Assembly: GCF_000003815.2 (NCBI RefSeq)
Contig: NC_049979.1
Location: 27,011,484 to 27,075,483, forward strand
Length of the DNA stretch: 64,000 nucleotides
Reading direction: 5' to 3'
DNA from: Branchiostoma floridae
Lineage: Eukaryota; Chordata; Leptocardii; Amphioxiformes; Branchiostomatidae
Shown here: positions 29,414 to 42,112 of the stretch, piece by piece
Layout of the letters: the number at the start of each line of letters is the position of its first letter
How positions within the stretch are numbered: the first letter of the stretch is position 1
Translations under genes and position numbers: made by a program
The notes under the pieces: model-generated
What the model saw: the letters and a program-made list of their open reading frames with translations, nothing else
Told to the model about the DNA's origin: nothing
Database searches by the model: none

Positions 29414-32400
29414 CTGATTGTACAGTGGAATCACGTTTTACCTCAGACACCACATAGTGGATGAAGAGAGACACCAGCCACACCATGATGGTCCTGCAGG
29501 CATCGATCAGGGTCCTGTGGACAGCTGCGATGGTGAAGAAGACATGATCATTTACTTCAGAATACATAATGCAACAGTCAAATAAATAGAAACCTAACAT
29601 ACTGCCACTACATGAAATATTATCTGATGATCAACCAAAACAAAACTGGCTCTGAATCAATGTGGCACTAGTTAATAACATATTAAATTAGTCAGTTTAA
29701 AGTGCTTATGTCACCAAAATTTAATATTTCCTGATTACATTCAACCACAGTGTAATATTGAATGAATGTAACTGTTTATAATATTATATAAGTTACAAAA
29801 CAACAGTTGTTACTATATAATATGATGTCACAGTTGGGTGATTATCTGATGAGTTTATAAGATTCCCTATTTAGAAACTTTCCTATTTTTAGGCCACACC
29901 AATTTAATTTCTTGGTTCACGGATTTTTTCATAAAAAATATGGAGCGAAAGGGCGAAATAAAAATAAAAATTGTAAAATGGTTGGGGTAAAGGTAATGGC
30001 TAATCCAAAACATAGAGAAAAAAAGTTCTCAGCTTGAAAAAAGTACAAAAACACTATTATTGTACAGTAACAGCAGCTGTACCCACATTTTAAGGAGCTT
30101 ATACTATAAAGGCCAATTTGCTACACCAGAAAGTTGATGAATGGTTTCATTAATGGTGAAAATTTGCTGAGTGGTAATTTTTATTTTTATTTTTTTTTCC
30201 AAAAAATAGGAGCGAGCGAATCCGTGAACCAAGAAATTAAATTGGTGTGGCCTTAACTTATCTTCAGTAGAATTTTGATATTCAATCTTCAGTGTCAATT
30301 TGTGTCCTGTGCACTGGAGACGTATGTTTTTGGTGTCATGAAATGGTCACTGCAGAAACTGCACAAATAAAACCACTGCCAACATTTCAAGACGTACATG
30401 ACATTGTATGGTACTCACCTGTCAATGACTTGGTTACAGCCAGCCCAAAGTAGTTATAGAAGGCAATGGAGGACAGGTACAGTACTGTTGGGGAGAATGG
30501 GAAAGATGTTTTGAGCATTTGTAAAAACCGGTATCAGCATTGTAATACTGGAAAATGAAGGCATTCCTATAAACCTATTAATTACCTCCCTGAAAACAGA
30601 GGTATTGTATCAGAGTTTCGTTGCGCAGTAGAAAAAAATGGGAATACTATTTTAGTGCCACTTAAAATGGTTGAAAATCCTTCTTTTCCTTGACAATTTG
30701 CCCAATCTGGAGATTTGAGTTGATGGATGCTACCGGTTGTATCAGCAAGGAACTGGGGTCAAAGGTGAGGTTTCTTTCAAAGAGCGAGCTTTTCTCTGAG
30801 AATGAGCCGAACAACCCCCTGTTTTCTTTTAATGTTTATAAACTAGACCCAAGTGACTTTCTGGTGGAGAAGAATCTTTAAGATTGAAATAAGGGTTAGT
30901 ACTTCTTTTAAGCCTTCATTCAGTGTATTTTAACATGCTTTCCTATAGGCAGCCCTAACAGCGATGTCAGCCCTGTAACTTGTTTGTTTGTCTTGGTGTG
31001 CATCCAAAATTAGTTGAGTGATGCAGTACAGTGTAGCATCATTTAAGGTACAAATGGTGTATCAGGATACTTGGAGAATTGGAAGCATGGTTCGGCTCAG
31101 TTATTTCGGGTTATGAATCATGGGTAACCTACATTAACTTAAAGGTTATCACAGCAATGTTCAGCTGACTGTATCAATCTCTTCTTCAAAATTCACAAAT
31201 CTAATAAAAAATTGGATGACATTCGCGACTGTTACAGTTAATTTTGAACATGTTTTCTATCTGGACCAATGGGAACTTACGACAGAAGACCAGTAGGCCG
31301 GGAGAGTTGTAGATCTGGTACAGGGCGTCTATACTGTTCTCGTACCTGCCACCTGGTTGGTCACCGGGAATGAAGTACAGGACAGGAAGCACAAGCTAGG
31401 GAGGGGGGTAACAAAAAGTACATGTTTAATGATTTCTACAGTCACACAGTATAAGACAGCATTGTGTTTAATATGTCAAGGCTTGGAAAGAAAATACAGA
31501 CTGGAACTTTGTCATTGTCATTGGCCTACACAGCAAAGACCTTTCTCAATACAGCCAAACGTGGATGGCCAACCATTGACCCGTTCTGACCCATAGTTGG
31601 GCTTGGACAAAGGGTGATGCAGAATACAAAGTATTATAATTACAGTATTTCATTCATATCACACACACTAGAAAACACATATTTTGATGCGAAAAGTGCT
31701 AGAAGTTGAGAAAATTTGGTGTCCTTGAACAAACAGTCGTTATAACTCTTACAGCAATAATATTATTCTATTTTTTGTACTAAATACTGATTAGCGTTTA
31801 ACTATAGTGCTTTTTACTTACCGCTACCATGAAAAACACCCCAAATGATCCCTCCATTCCAACAACCTACAGAAAGAGAAGAACAGATTATTGACTAATG
31901 CAAATAGTTATGGAGGACTAAGTTTTCTGGTACATATGGGAGGCGTTTCCAGTTAAAGCAAGGCAATATAGTACAATAATGAGACAGACAACATGTTAGC
32001 AGCAAGACAAGTTTACTTTCAAATTGACACATCATAGCAAAAAACACAGAGAACCACTGCAAGTAATTCACAATTTACAGTACTTTCTCATTTCACCTTC
32101 TTCATATAAATCTCTGCATTTCAAACTAGACCTGCTAGGTGGCAGTCCAGGGCTATGAAATTCATGCAGGCTTATGTCATGGGAACAGGTATTGAGCACA
32201 ACTCAGAGGTAGTATCTGAACTCCTTTCATCACTTCCAGTTTTGGAAGTGCACTCCCCCTCCCAAACCAGGAAGAATAGTGGAACGATATAAAACATTGG
32301 TTATCCAAATAAAACAAAAAAACATTTTACAAACATCAATAAAATGGAATGGTCTGGTAGTTTGGACACTCTCACCTGTAAGGGTGGAAACTTTCTCTTC

Positions 32401-35400
32401 TTAAGGAACAGTTCTTCAATGATCATCTGACTGGAACTAACCACCTGTCCGGCCAGGATCAGGACAATACCTGAGGAGAACAAGTCATGGTTTACTCTTC
32501 TGTAGAGCTGAATCTGTATCGTACAAACTGCACTAGATTCACCTCTCTCTGCTTACTCGTCTCGCCCATTATGCATTGCATACTGACACGAGTCTTGCTT
32601 ATGAGTATTAAAGGGGCATTACACTCCAGAAGGGGGTGGTGTTTTCCAATAGATAATGTGTCAATGAATACATAATCAGCCGAATTTTGTGGAATTCACA
32701 TTGCAAGATGTGTGTGTTTTGTAAAATATGACACTCACTAAACCCATGCAGACCCTTCCCATGCATTCCCTGTTAGCATAGACACTTTGTTTATCATGCA
32801 TATTTTCGGAATAATTGAGGATCGCTACACACACCGAGAAGGTAAATTGTTCATAAGATAGCAAAGAAAAAAATAACAAGACGAGATTTCTTAGCAATCC
32901 TGAAATTAGTTTTGTAACCTTACCTAAAAGTTTTGCATTGTATTCAGCCAGGATTAATTCAATCAGAGGGTACTTGGGGAGTTTAGTAGAAGACTGAATT
33001 CTTTTGAGGCACGTGGAGGAATTGGGTACTTTATCGTATAATGTAACGTAGTATGCATTTATTACTTACTAAAATTAATACCAATCGGAAAATAACACTT
33101 CCGTGTGGAGTGGAATGCCCCTTTCATGTGCGTACCTAACTTCTGTAGTACAGTAGCAATACACTGGAAATGCATATTTTGGGTGTTGGAACAAAGCTTA
33201 AACTTTACAACTATGGATTCTACCAACACAGATGAGCTTTCATTTCAATCACATAAACATGCTGGAAGTCAATATGGCATCATGTCTTTACCTAGGATGG
33301 ACTTCTTCACATCTTTTTTATCATTGTCCTCTTCATTGAAGACACTGGAGATACCCACCAACACCAGACCAAGCTGTGGATGAAATAATCATAATGAAAG
33401 CACTGCTAACATATATCATAACACTTTGACTGCAAATTCATACCTAAAGGCTCATCTAAAGGGCTTAAAAACAATTTTGTCATATATTGTAAAAAATAAA
33501 ATCTCTCATTCTGAATAGATTTATTGTAAAGCTGACAGCTGACATGCAGCATCATAGACAATGGGGACTTCTGATTGGTTGGCATTATTTAGCAGTATAA
33601 TAATAAAAGGTAAAGATCTAAAAATTTTTCTTCCAGGAAGAAAATTATTCTGTCCCCAAGAAATCTTGGAAAAATGTGCTTGTCCATTGGGGAAAGCAAA
33701 TTTTTGCTTGTTAAGCTTTTTAGACAATTTGGGATTTTTTCTCTTGTATTTCCAAAAATGCTTTTTCTTGTTTATTTTGTTTTGCTTCCTCACAGAAAAT
33801 TTATCTTCCAGAAAGAAAAAAATTCTTGTATTTCTTAAGAGTTGAAGTTCAATAATTTTTTCTTGCATTATAAGAAAAAAGAAGAAGATTTTGCTTAAAT
33901 CTCCAGAAAATCTTTTTTGTAGTTTCTTGTTTTTCTTGAATTTTATTCTATATTTTCTTCCTGCAAGAATGTTTTCTTCATATGAGAATTGGCCATGGGG
34001 TAAGCAAAATAAGAAAAAAATCATTTTTGGCAGTGAGGTCATAAGCATAGTTCAGCAGGTTAAATATCCACTGTGTGTCTAGGACATGGCATAGGAAGGC
34101 AGAGTACAACCCTCTACGATCCTTCCATCTCCTTTTACTCCCCCAAACCACTAGGTCATCAATGCCACTAACTTTAAGAGTGGCAGTATTTTTGACATGA
34201 CCCACCATAGTGACCACCATGCCTGTCCAGTGTATACCTCTCAGTTTTCTCTTCAAGAAGATTTTCTGTAAGAAGAATCATAGGAAAAGTTAGTAAGAGC
34301 TGTTCTAGAAAAAATATGTATTGATACTTTGTATTCATAAAAGTATGCATTGTAGCATTCAGGTGCTAAAACTGAATTTCTATTCAAATTGACATTTGAA
34401 ACTTAAACTTTTAAATATACTCTTGTCACATTTCAAGTATTGGTTAACAACGCAAAACCAAGCCACGCAAAGTCCCCTAGTAGTTCAGTTCAGTTCAGTT
34501 CAGTTCAGTTCATCCTCATACGAGGTGCCATTAACAATGTCTGACCAAGCGTTTCTATCTAGTAGCCATACATAAAACTCCCCAGTTGTACAACTGACAA
34601 CTCAAGCAGTGGTAGAAAGTGTGCATATTTTTAATATCACGGTACATTCCAGTTATGACATTAAAAAATGACAAAAAAACAGTGACTTTTCTGGTTTTGA
34701 ATGCTCAGATTCTACAATATGTAACGCTAGTTCAGCTTTATCCGTGGGGTGACCTTTATCCGTTGTCAAAAACAAAACATTTAGGAGTATGAAGTCTGCT
34801 GACAGTGGTTTCAAATTTGCAATATTTTCAAAATGTTCCGATTTGAAACCACCGTCCGTCGACTACATATCCCTGAATATGTTTTTTCTTACAAACAACG
34901 GATATAGGTCACCCTCGGACTAAGGTGAACCAGCGTTACGTTTGACATAATAGAAACAGATATCAACAGCAATAAATGAAATGAAAAGGAAACAAATTCT
35001 AAAGCTAGCTTTTTTTCTGCTGAAGTTTTGTCTGAAGATGTTTTTACTCACAGAGAGAATACCAGTAAAGATGATGATGGACCCTCGGAGCATCTGCCAC
35101 ACAGAGGCATTCACCCACAACAGGCCGATCCCTGGGGAATAGGGGAAACTTTTTACTCTGTGTAATAGTTCATAACTTAGCTCAAGAACAACCAATAAAT
35201 TTGATAAGCTATAGAGAAGAAGCTTTCTGGTATTTAGAAATGAAAAGTAACATAAAAACAAACATATCAAGCTAATACTACTTCACCTACATGTATTCCC
35301 GTGCAAACCTTATACTTATGAACAACTTACCATGGACCTCTTTTCACCTACAGTAAGTCCAATGGTCTGAAAATGGACTTACTCAGGGGGGACTGAAGAT

Positions 35401-38400
35401 GGACTTACTGCCTACATTGGTATAAATGCATCACTCTGGATAATAGTCCACCAAAACTAACTGTTACTGTTCTCAAACATGGCAAAAATACTTAGGGAAT
35501 AACTCCCCCTCTGACAAAAGTAAGTCCACTTTCAGTCAGTGTCTACATTCATCCTCTTTTAGGTCCAAGGTTTCCAAGGGTAATATCCATCCTTTTTAGA
35601 AACAGGGTATTTAAGGATACAAAGTTGGGGGACGGTGTTTCCAAATTACAGTATTCAAAATATAACAGGTTGAACAATGCCATCCATTGACTTGATATCC
35701 CTAAATTCCGTTTATAAAAACAATGGATAAAGGTTACCCCACAGATAAAGGTGAACTAGCGTTATTGTCCGTCCTACCTGCCAGAGTGGTTCCAAACAGA
35801 TCACAGATGGTGGGAACAGCAAAGATGAACTGGAACACCCTGAAACAGGGTCAAACATAATCAACAATTTGGGTTTTCAATAAAAAAAGATATGTCGTAT
35901 ATATTTCTATTACACAACAGACATATATGTCACGGATTGTCAGCTACAAAAGACTGCTAACTCCTTTGAACTTTCATTATTCTAAAAGAGTTTCTGCGGA
36001 TGGTAAACTGTACATGTTTTCTTGAGAAACTTTGAAATATATCATTAAACGATGCATTATTAATAATGATATAAGTTCGCAGGGATTTAATTTCGCAATA
36101 GCAGGAAAAGAACCGTTTGCGGTGGTTTTAAGTTTGTGGTACAACAATGTAGCACCATGCATTGTAGTCATGGAAAAAATATGATCATAAAACCATGGCC
36201 ACCGCAAAAAATTCTGTATTTACAGTTATAATTTCTTGATATGTTTCATATTTTTGTGACCTACCTTCCTTGCTGTAGAGCTTCTATAGGTTCCTGATTA
36301 AAATCTTGCATTATCTGTGAGACAAGAGGGACATATTCAAATTATAACATAAGACATTATTAAGAGGTACTGTTATCTCCCAAACAAAAGTACACCCCAA
36401 AATATAAGTACACCCGGACATCCCTCTTATCCCTTCAAACTTAACCATCCTATTTTTCCCACATTTGCATTATCGAGTGGAATGTCCCTGGGCAAGTCCT
36501 TTGTTTAACGTTAGTTCACCTTTATCCGCGGATAACCTTTATTCGTTGTTTCTAAAAACATGGTACTTATGGACATTATGTCGACGGACGGCAGTTCCAA
36601 CCTATACAACTGTGAAAATGTTGCAATTTGACACTGCTGTCCATTTACTTGATGAGATATCAACGGATATAGGTCACCCCGCGGATAAAGGTGAATTAGC
36701 GTTACATGTAGCTCACCAAACAACCAAAAGCCCTGCACGACAAAATCACCTTCCAGTCCGAGATTCACAACTACTGAACACGCTCAACATGTCTGAACAT
36801 GATCAGACTCCTAAAACCAAAATCCAACTCTCAGAAAAGGCGCTTTCTGTACAGGATGTCACAGTTGTGGAACAGCACTGGCAACAATTAAAGCAAGTAT
36901 TGGGCTGCAGCTGTAAATATTGACTACGAGGAATTTGTTAAATACATGTATGCTATGTATTGTCACTTTGTATGTCTCTGTATGTTTTTAACTGTACCTA
37001 TGTAATGTGTAAATATGTATGTGACCACAGGAAGAATAGCCTCTGATGAGGCTAATTGTGGATCAGAACAAACTCAAACTCAAGCTCCTAGCTATAGAAT
37101 TTGACCACTGACCTGTCTCCTAAACTGGTCCCTCTCTCTTTTCCTCTGGATGAACAGACCAATCAGACAGCACGTCTCACCTTTGCAGGGAAAAGGGAAA
37201 AAGTTCAAAAGTTTTTCCCACATCTTTTGGTGTACAAGGCAGTGCCCATGACTGTTTCTATACCCAAGGGGTCATGCAGGGGGTCAGTCTACTGGTTATG
37301 TAAAGGGACAGAACAAGGAGAAATTCATATCCTAATCATATATGATTAACAAATATAAGCCGTGGCGTAACTTGTTTTCATACGCGTCAAACTATCTCTC
37401 TTGAAGACATGTATGTGAATTTTGGCATCAATTCTTAAACTAAAATGAATTTACGAGTTTTGTTGTCCAGAGTCAGAGGTCTTAGAAGCCTCTTTACTTG
37501 GGGAACAAAAATTATGATAAATGGACTGTCACCAAACTTCAGTAACAATTCCAGTGATCAACCAAACACCTAATGATTTACCACTATAAGGTTTAGAAAA
37601 GGCTAAAAAAATATTTCTTGTTTCAGAAAAATATACGTTTAAGTTTAACTCAAGGTTATTACAGCTAACATCTCCCCACCTATGAACATGATAACAGTTT
37701 GGAACCACGGATGGTCGAAATCGTGCTCCTCCGCCACTTCTGTTCCATTGGGTCCTGGGACTGGAACACCCTTGACTCTGCAGGGGGAAAACAACAGACA
37801 ATAGAGATCAGCACACTTCCAGGTCATCAAGGAACAAATAATAATTTACACTTCTGCTAGTTGCAACTGCACCAGTGTCAGTTTTGGATATACAGTCAAA
37901 CCTGCCCAAGACAACCACCCGGGGGGACCGGGCAAAAGCGGTCGATTTGGTCAGGTGGTCAGTTAGAAGAGTATCGACTCACAGCACGCCCGATGCATAC
38001 TTTTAATTCTCTCAGTTGTGTTAAATGGCAAATAGCAAGCACACGCACGTGCATCCGCCGCTATCTTTATTTTGAACATAACATCGTAATGGTACTGTAA
38101 TTCCTGATTTTTTCAATGTACTGTAAGTACTACTATTATGTTCACAGTTTTCACGGTGACGACTGTAACGTGAACTTATCATTACTGATAACATTAATAA
38201 TTCACAAGTTGTCACAGACTTTTTTTTATGTGCACTTGCCCCGACAGTGAACATTTAGTTCCGAGAACAAGTTAAATTTTCTCAGACCGTGAAAGCTTGG
38301 TACCGAGAAGACAAAGTGAATTACAGTATATACTTTTTTGCTAGTTGCAACAGTCAGTTTGGGATGTATGTTGTCAAACCTGTATTAGTGGCCACCTTTG

Positions 38401-39563
38401 CATAACGGCCACCTGGCCATTGCAGTCACTTTCGTAGATACAGAAACACTGCCTATTGCGGCCATACGGCAGCCATATGTCACCCTGCGCCCGTTCAATA
38501 TCGTAGTTTGTGTGGATTTGGAGTTCCCGACAAGGTCATTTCATAGGCGCCATATATGTAAACTCTGACACAAAGCTGACATGCCAGTAAAAAAGGCAGA
38601 TGGTTACATGTTATGTCACCTTTAACTTATATGGTTGACATTTATTTATTTGTCACATTTCCAAACAAATATGGTTGACCTATAATCTATATCCATTGTT
38701 TTCAGAAATAGGAATTTCATAATTCAGGAATATCAAGTCAACCGAAAATATTGCCGTCTAAAACCACTGTGTGTCAATTTGATATTCCTACAAACCCTGT
38801 TTTCAAAACAACGGATTTAACGTTAGGTTACCCTGCAAATACAGTTGAACATGATACTGTAAATGCATTGAAATTCGCTGGGATTTATCAAATTTCGCGG
38901 TAGCAGAAAAAAGGACTTTTCGCGGTGGTTTGAAGTTCGAGGTAGCACCATGCACTGTAGTCTCTTACTGCAATGGAAAAATGTTCGCGGTGGTTTTAAG
39001 CCACCGCTAAAATCGAGAACATTAAACCACCGCAAAAGTTTCTGCATTTACAGTAACTAACAGAAATCGATCAAACTGGTTTTAATAATAGACAGGCACA
39101 AGTGCGGACCTCTACCTAAACTACTGTACCTGTAACTCAAACTGTAGCCTGGTTACCAAACCCCAGCCCGATCTCAAGTATCTATCGTGCACGAAAGATA
39201 TATCTTGAGGTTGGTGTATGGAATCCAGGCTACTCAAACTGTATCTTAGGCTTTTTTCCAATAATATGGGAGGATTTGTAGAACCATCTAAAAGCGATAC
39301 AAACGTGTTCAAAACTTCACTACTAGTATGCCATTCATAAACTGTACTAGTATATTGGCCCGCCCCCCTCCCCCAATCATGTGACTTCGCTACGTCCGGG
39401 TTTGCGATTTTTATAAAGGCCAAAAGACCGATTCTGTAACTTAAGAGTTGTAAGTCTGTTGTACTCACTTTGAGTCGTTCTGAGCCTTCTTACTGAGAGT
39501 ATTGATGCTACCGGTCACCAACATGCCCAGCACCAGCAACCACTGCACACATGACAGCGCCAT
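25130..39563 (-). CDS. SLC35F6: SLC35F6 ortholog, complete, 15 exons
   Basis: Multi-pass membrane protein of the drug/metabolite transporter superfamily; SLC35F6 is known in vertebrates from lysosomal and mitochondrial membranes, with uncertain substrate. Exons: 39469-39563, 37680-37777, 37113-37180, 36265-36314, 35778-35839, 35052-35131, 34206-34265, 33292-33373, 32376-32470, 31822-31866, 31281-31395, 30419-30484, 29442-29524, 26031-26073, 25130-25311. Every junction is in phase, giving 407 aa. Family landmarks in order: LVTGSINTLSKK at the N-terminus, HPWFQTVIMFIGE, WQMLRGSIIIFTGILS, SSQMIIEELFL, EGSFGVFF, SSIAFYNYFGLAVTKSLT and FFFLMIGTALYNE. The cytosolic tail ends ERTPLLSGDT and contains a [DE]xxxLL signal of the kind that sorts proteins to lysosomes. 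The loop after the first helix is longer than in human. Introns hold at least six MITEs. Confidence 0.93.
25439..25567 (+). pseudogene. C-terminal end of a LINE reverse transcriptase polyprotein
   Basis: 43 open codons with the typical non-LTR C-terminus: ETFRRSIAYRGPNVWNNLPP then TRTAPNLTCFKKLLK and a stop. The rest of the element is missing (5' truncation). It lies antisense in SLC35F6 intron 14. Confidence 0.8.
25439..25810 (+). mobile_element. 5'-truncated LINE 3' end
   Basis: The coding end at 25439-25567 is followed by a 3' UTR (GGACACGGACTATGAAC, CTGACCTCATGACCTCAATG-type segments) and a tail rich in AATAAA and TTTAAACAAAC. A matching tail occurs at 50125-50385 (GGACACGGACTATGAACCC, TCATGACCTCAATGAAAAGC). 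Confidence 0.75.
26544..26815 (+). repeat. AACAGAACATTTTC minisatellite
   Basis: About 20 units of 14-15 bases (AACAGAACATTTTC with AACAGAACATTTC variants) in SLC35F6 intron 13. Two frames stay open through it simply because the unit lacks stops there; it is not a gene. Confidence 0.9.
28130..28610 (+). repeat. Direct tandem duplication, about 235-bp unit
   Basis: The segment from GACGTTTTTCATTTCTGTTG through CACCCCACCAAGTGTCCTAT to GTCAGAGATGCATT occurs twice, at about 28155-28370 and 28375-28600, with only small differences (AACATAAAG versus AACGGAAAG; a 4-base insertion TTAT). It is in an SLC35F6 intron. Confidence 0.8.
29381..29413 (+). repeat. (GAT)n microsatellite
   Basis: Eleven GAT units close to the 3' side of SLC35F6 exon 13. 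Confidence 0.85.
32609..33124 (+). mobile_element. AAAGGGGCATT MITE, second copy
   Basis: Same orientation and length class as 21853-22381; starts AAAGGGGCATTACACTCCAG and ends GTGGAGTGGAATGCCCCTTT. It lies in SLC35F6 intron 8. Confidence 0.85.
33600..34030. repeat. Degenerate TTTTCTTG/CAAGAAAA-rich segment
   Basis: About 430 bases dominated by TTTCTTG, TTCTTCC and their complements (AAGAAAAA, CCAAGAAA) in irregular order, so many short hairpins are possible. No fixed unit. It is in SLC35F6 intron 7 and ends near exon 7. Confidence 0.5.
34478..34511 (+). repeat. (GTTCA)n microsatellite
   Basis: Six to seven copies of AGTTC/GTTCA in SLC35F6 intron 6. Confidence 0.8.
34723..34938. mobile_element. 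Palindromic TTCACCTTTATCCG MITE
   Basis: Left end AACGCTAGTTCAGCTTTATC, right end CGGACTAAGGTGAACCAGCG; the inner arms CAATATTTTCAAAATGTTCC and AAACCACCGTCCGTCGAC match the family. SLC35F6 intron 6. Confidence 0.8.
35570..35765. mobile_element. Degenerate palindromic MITE next to a splice donor
   Basis: The right end AGATAAAGGTGAACTAGCGT is intact; the left end is eroded (GGTAATATCCATCC). It ends about 12 bases from the donor of SLC35F6 exon 5 (35778). Confidence 0.65.
36069..36225 (+). mobile_element. Degenerate GTAAATGCA-family MITE
   Basis: Retains AAGTTCGCAGGGATTTAATT, GCGGTGGTTTTAAGTT and a terminal TATTTACAGT. SLC35F6 intron 4. Confidence 0.6.
36507..36704. mobile_element. Palindromic TTCACCTTTATCCGCGG MITE
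   Basis: Left AACGTTAGTTCACCTTTATC, right CGCGGATAAAGGTGAATTAG, with GTCGACGGACGG inside. SLC35F6 intron 3. Confidence 0.8.
37853..38460 (+). repeat. Two related segments with GTCAAACCTG motif
   Basis: CTAGTTGCAAC..CAGT followed by GTCAAACCTG and a GGCCACC/CAACCACC stretch occurs at about 37857-37925 and again at about 38340-38410. They look like ends of a MITE or an old tandem duplication, in SLC35F6 intron 1. Confidence 0.45.
38670..38850. mobile_element. Strongly decayed palindromic MITE
   Basis: Retains ATATCCATTGTTTTCAGAAA, AATATCAAGTC and the mirror side CAACGGATTTAACGTTAGGT, TACCCTGCAAATACAGTTGA. SLC35F6 intron 1, immediately before the MITE at 38854. Confidence 0.5.
38854..39055 (+). 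mobile_element. GTAAATGCATT-family MITE
   Basis: Begins TACTGTAAATGCATTGAAAT and ends TTCTGCATTTACAGTA, with core GGACTTTTCGCGGTGGTTT. SLC35F6 intron 1. Confidence 0.8.
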
Positions 39564-40717
39564 GGTTGGAGCAGGAGGGTCATACCATTAAATAAGAGGT
39601 GATAGTATACTTTATCAAGACATTCAGACGTTTAAATCAACTCAAAATAATCGAACAGTACAGCGGTAAAAAGCTACATCAAAGATGAGAAGTTTTTCAG
39701 TAGAATACAGCTGTTGTATGTGGTAGGTATCTTACCTTAATTACTTGGAAGGTCTCAAAAAGGCATTGACCTCCCATTCTGTCTAGTAGAATAATCCTTG
39801 ACGCGGCATCTTCGTTTGCCTGATGTACTAATATCAACCGCTAGATGACGTTTCAGTACGGTACCGTCAGACTTCAGTTAGGGGGGGACATTAATACAAA
39901 CTTTTTGAAATACGCATTTTAAAATATGGAGATGATCTATATAAACACAGAAATCACAAAATTTAGGCAATTGTAAAACTCTAACCCCCCTGTACATACC
40001 CCCTGAAGTTTGCATAGCCCCTCGCCATGTACTTGTGTGACGTTGCTAAGATCTGCAAGCACTGGCTACATTACTTCAGTTCTTTTTGCACATTTTGTGT
40101 GATTAAATGATACATTACACTCCAAGATACCTTTCTATCAGGTTTTGGCTTAATATTCTTGGTTGCCATGGCAACAGGGCAGCAAGTCTTGGGGCGAATT
40201 TCCATTATTTGGCACAAAACAGAAGTCACGGTAGGGCAGCAATTCGACAATTGCTGAGAATAATAAAGAGTACCCAAATAAACTACAAGTGTATTAAGCG
40301 TTACAAGAATAGTGGCAAAATTTTCAGAAACTAGATGCCAAGGAATTGGGCAACTTCAAAAGGAATCATTGTTTCAAGGTGTCATGTGCCGTGAAGTATG
40401 GACAGAAAAGCAACAGTTGACTTATTCCTAAGCTCTCCCCCTGTACATATACATATTATATCTCTCATTGTAAGCAAGATGCCTGCGATACAATTTCAAC
40501 AATATTTTATTGATACATGTATTTATAACAGAATCAAAAGAACCATAGTCAAATTTACACTCATTGTAGATGGTGTCAATGGCATGTTCAAGTACAATTT
40601 TAGCTTGATCGCAGATAGGTGTTGCAGATGGATTTTTTTGTGGTTATCGGTAGTGACAGTGCTGTGTTCTTGAGTTGGGCCAGCTTTACACTTACATATC
40701 AACTTCTGCTACTGATG

Positions 40718-40831
40718 TTAAAGATCCATCTTGGGTTTCAGGGTTTGTAAGTCTTTGTCTCTCTTCCAATCAGCAATGTTTGCAATCTCTTTCTCATTGA
40801 GTCCTTGCTTCTTAAGCTCCTCTTCATTTCT
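40718..40831 (-). other. Coding-like segment, unknown
   Basis: After an acceptor-like TAG, 38 codons stay open to a stop and have protein-like composition (EEELKKQGLNEKEIANIADW then KRDKD, charged and helix-like). I do not recognise the family. It could be a terminal exon of an unassembled gene, a transposon fragment, or chance. Confidence 0.25.
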
Positions 40832-41317
40832 CTACCGAGCTATTAGACTCTCTGGTATCCTGCATCCTTTATTCATTTATTTATTTATTCACATATATTT
40901 TGAGAGTATGAGGCAGAAAGCACAAATTGCTTATATCAAGCCTTCTACTCAAGAAAAATATGCATAAAACAAGAATAGTAAACCACATACATATATAAGT
41001 ACAGAATGGATAACAGAAAAGTAAATTTAGACAAGACAAAGTTGGTGCTGCATCAATTAGGAGAACGTGCTTGTGCAATGGATATAAGTATTGACAAAAT
41101 AAAAAATATTACAGTTTTGTAGATGTGAAAGAGATGTTGATCCTGATAACAGTAAAGAACATAAAGTAGTGTCGTTGAGGTGCTTTAGGTCTACTATTAT
41201 ATTGGAGACAGCCGCTAACAAAGAACTTTTTTGGCTGGTATAGAGTGTGTAGGAGATAATGTCCTTTCCTGCCTTCTCTACTGTACTGTCTAAACGATAC
41301 AGGTTCTCTTTTCTTTT

Positions 41318-41398
41318 TCAGTACCCTTGTAACTTCAGATTGGTAATTGCGGTTGCCGCTTGGACAAGGACACTACAGACTTCTTCGTCTTTCCTTGT
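41318..41398 (-). other. Coding-like segment, unknown
   Basis: After an AACAG acceptor-like sequence, 26 codons read TRKDEEVCSVLVQAATAITN followed by LKLQGY and a stop. Composition is protein-like, but I cannot tie it to a family or to the segment at 40718. Confidence 0.2.
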
Positions 41399-41647
41399 CT
41401 GTTAAAACCTCTCCTTAGAGATAAACCCGAAGGCTGTATCCTTTACCTGCAGCAACTGAGTACTCTAAATATTCACTTGCACATTTGAAAATGCCTTTTG
41501 GTTGGCGCAACGTAATTCTAAATCCAAGTAACGCAGTGCGCAACCTGAATTTTTTCAGTTGGAACACCACTTTCCACCCACCCACCTACAGTATTTATTT
41601 CTTGATAGGATAAAACATAAGTTACATGTAACTACAGGGGTGCCTAA

Positions 41648-42112
41648 TAGGGGTGGGTAACGGTACAGAAAATCCAGGTCCGGTTCAGGTCCAGAGGATC
41701 AGGTCCGGACCTGAACCTGGACCTGATTCAGTATGTGAGAACTTGTGATACTCAAAACAATGGTCCATTTCGCTACAACGAAATCTGCTTTGCAGGGTAT
41801 TTGACTACCAATGGCGTTTTAAAATCCTATAAGGCTAACTGCCTCTGTGCGATTGACTGTAAAAATTGGTAGAAATGACTACAGACTATACTATACTATA
41901 CTATGTATACTTTAAACTATACTTCACTCTTGTTTTTTTATTCGACGTACAGGTAAGCCTCAAAACGTGTGAATGCCTGATCATATAATCTGTTCATTTT
42001 CCAATAGCTCCAACATCCTGTCCACCAAATTTTTTTCAGGTCTGGTTTTCCGGACCGGTGCACTACGAAAAACCTGTATTATACCGGCACACCGTCCCGG
42101 TACCTACCCTTA
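41648..42112 (+). mobile_element. hAT-like element, third copy
   Basis: Starts TAGGGGTGGGTAACGGTACA and ends GTCCCGGTACCTACCCTTA; the inner palindromes GGTCCGGACCTGAACC match 8481-8790 and 9829-10262. Confidence 0.6.

Noticed and set aside
33521-34048. 175-codon minus-strand Lys/Phe-rich frame
   Set aside because: It comes from the AAGAAAA-rich field; biased composition, no domain, and it overlaps the intron of SLC35F6.
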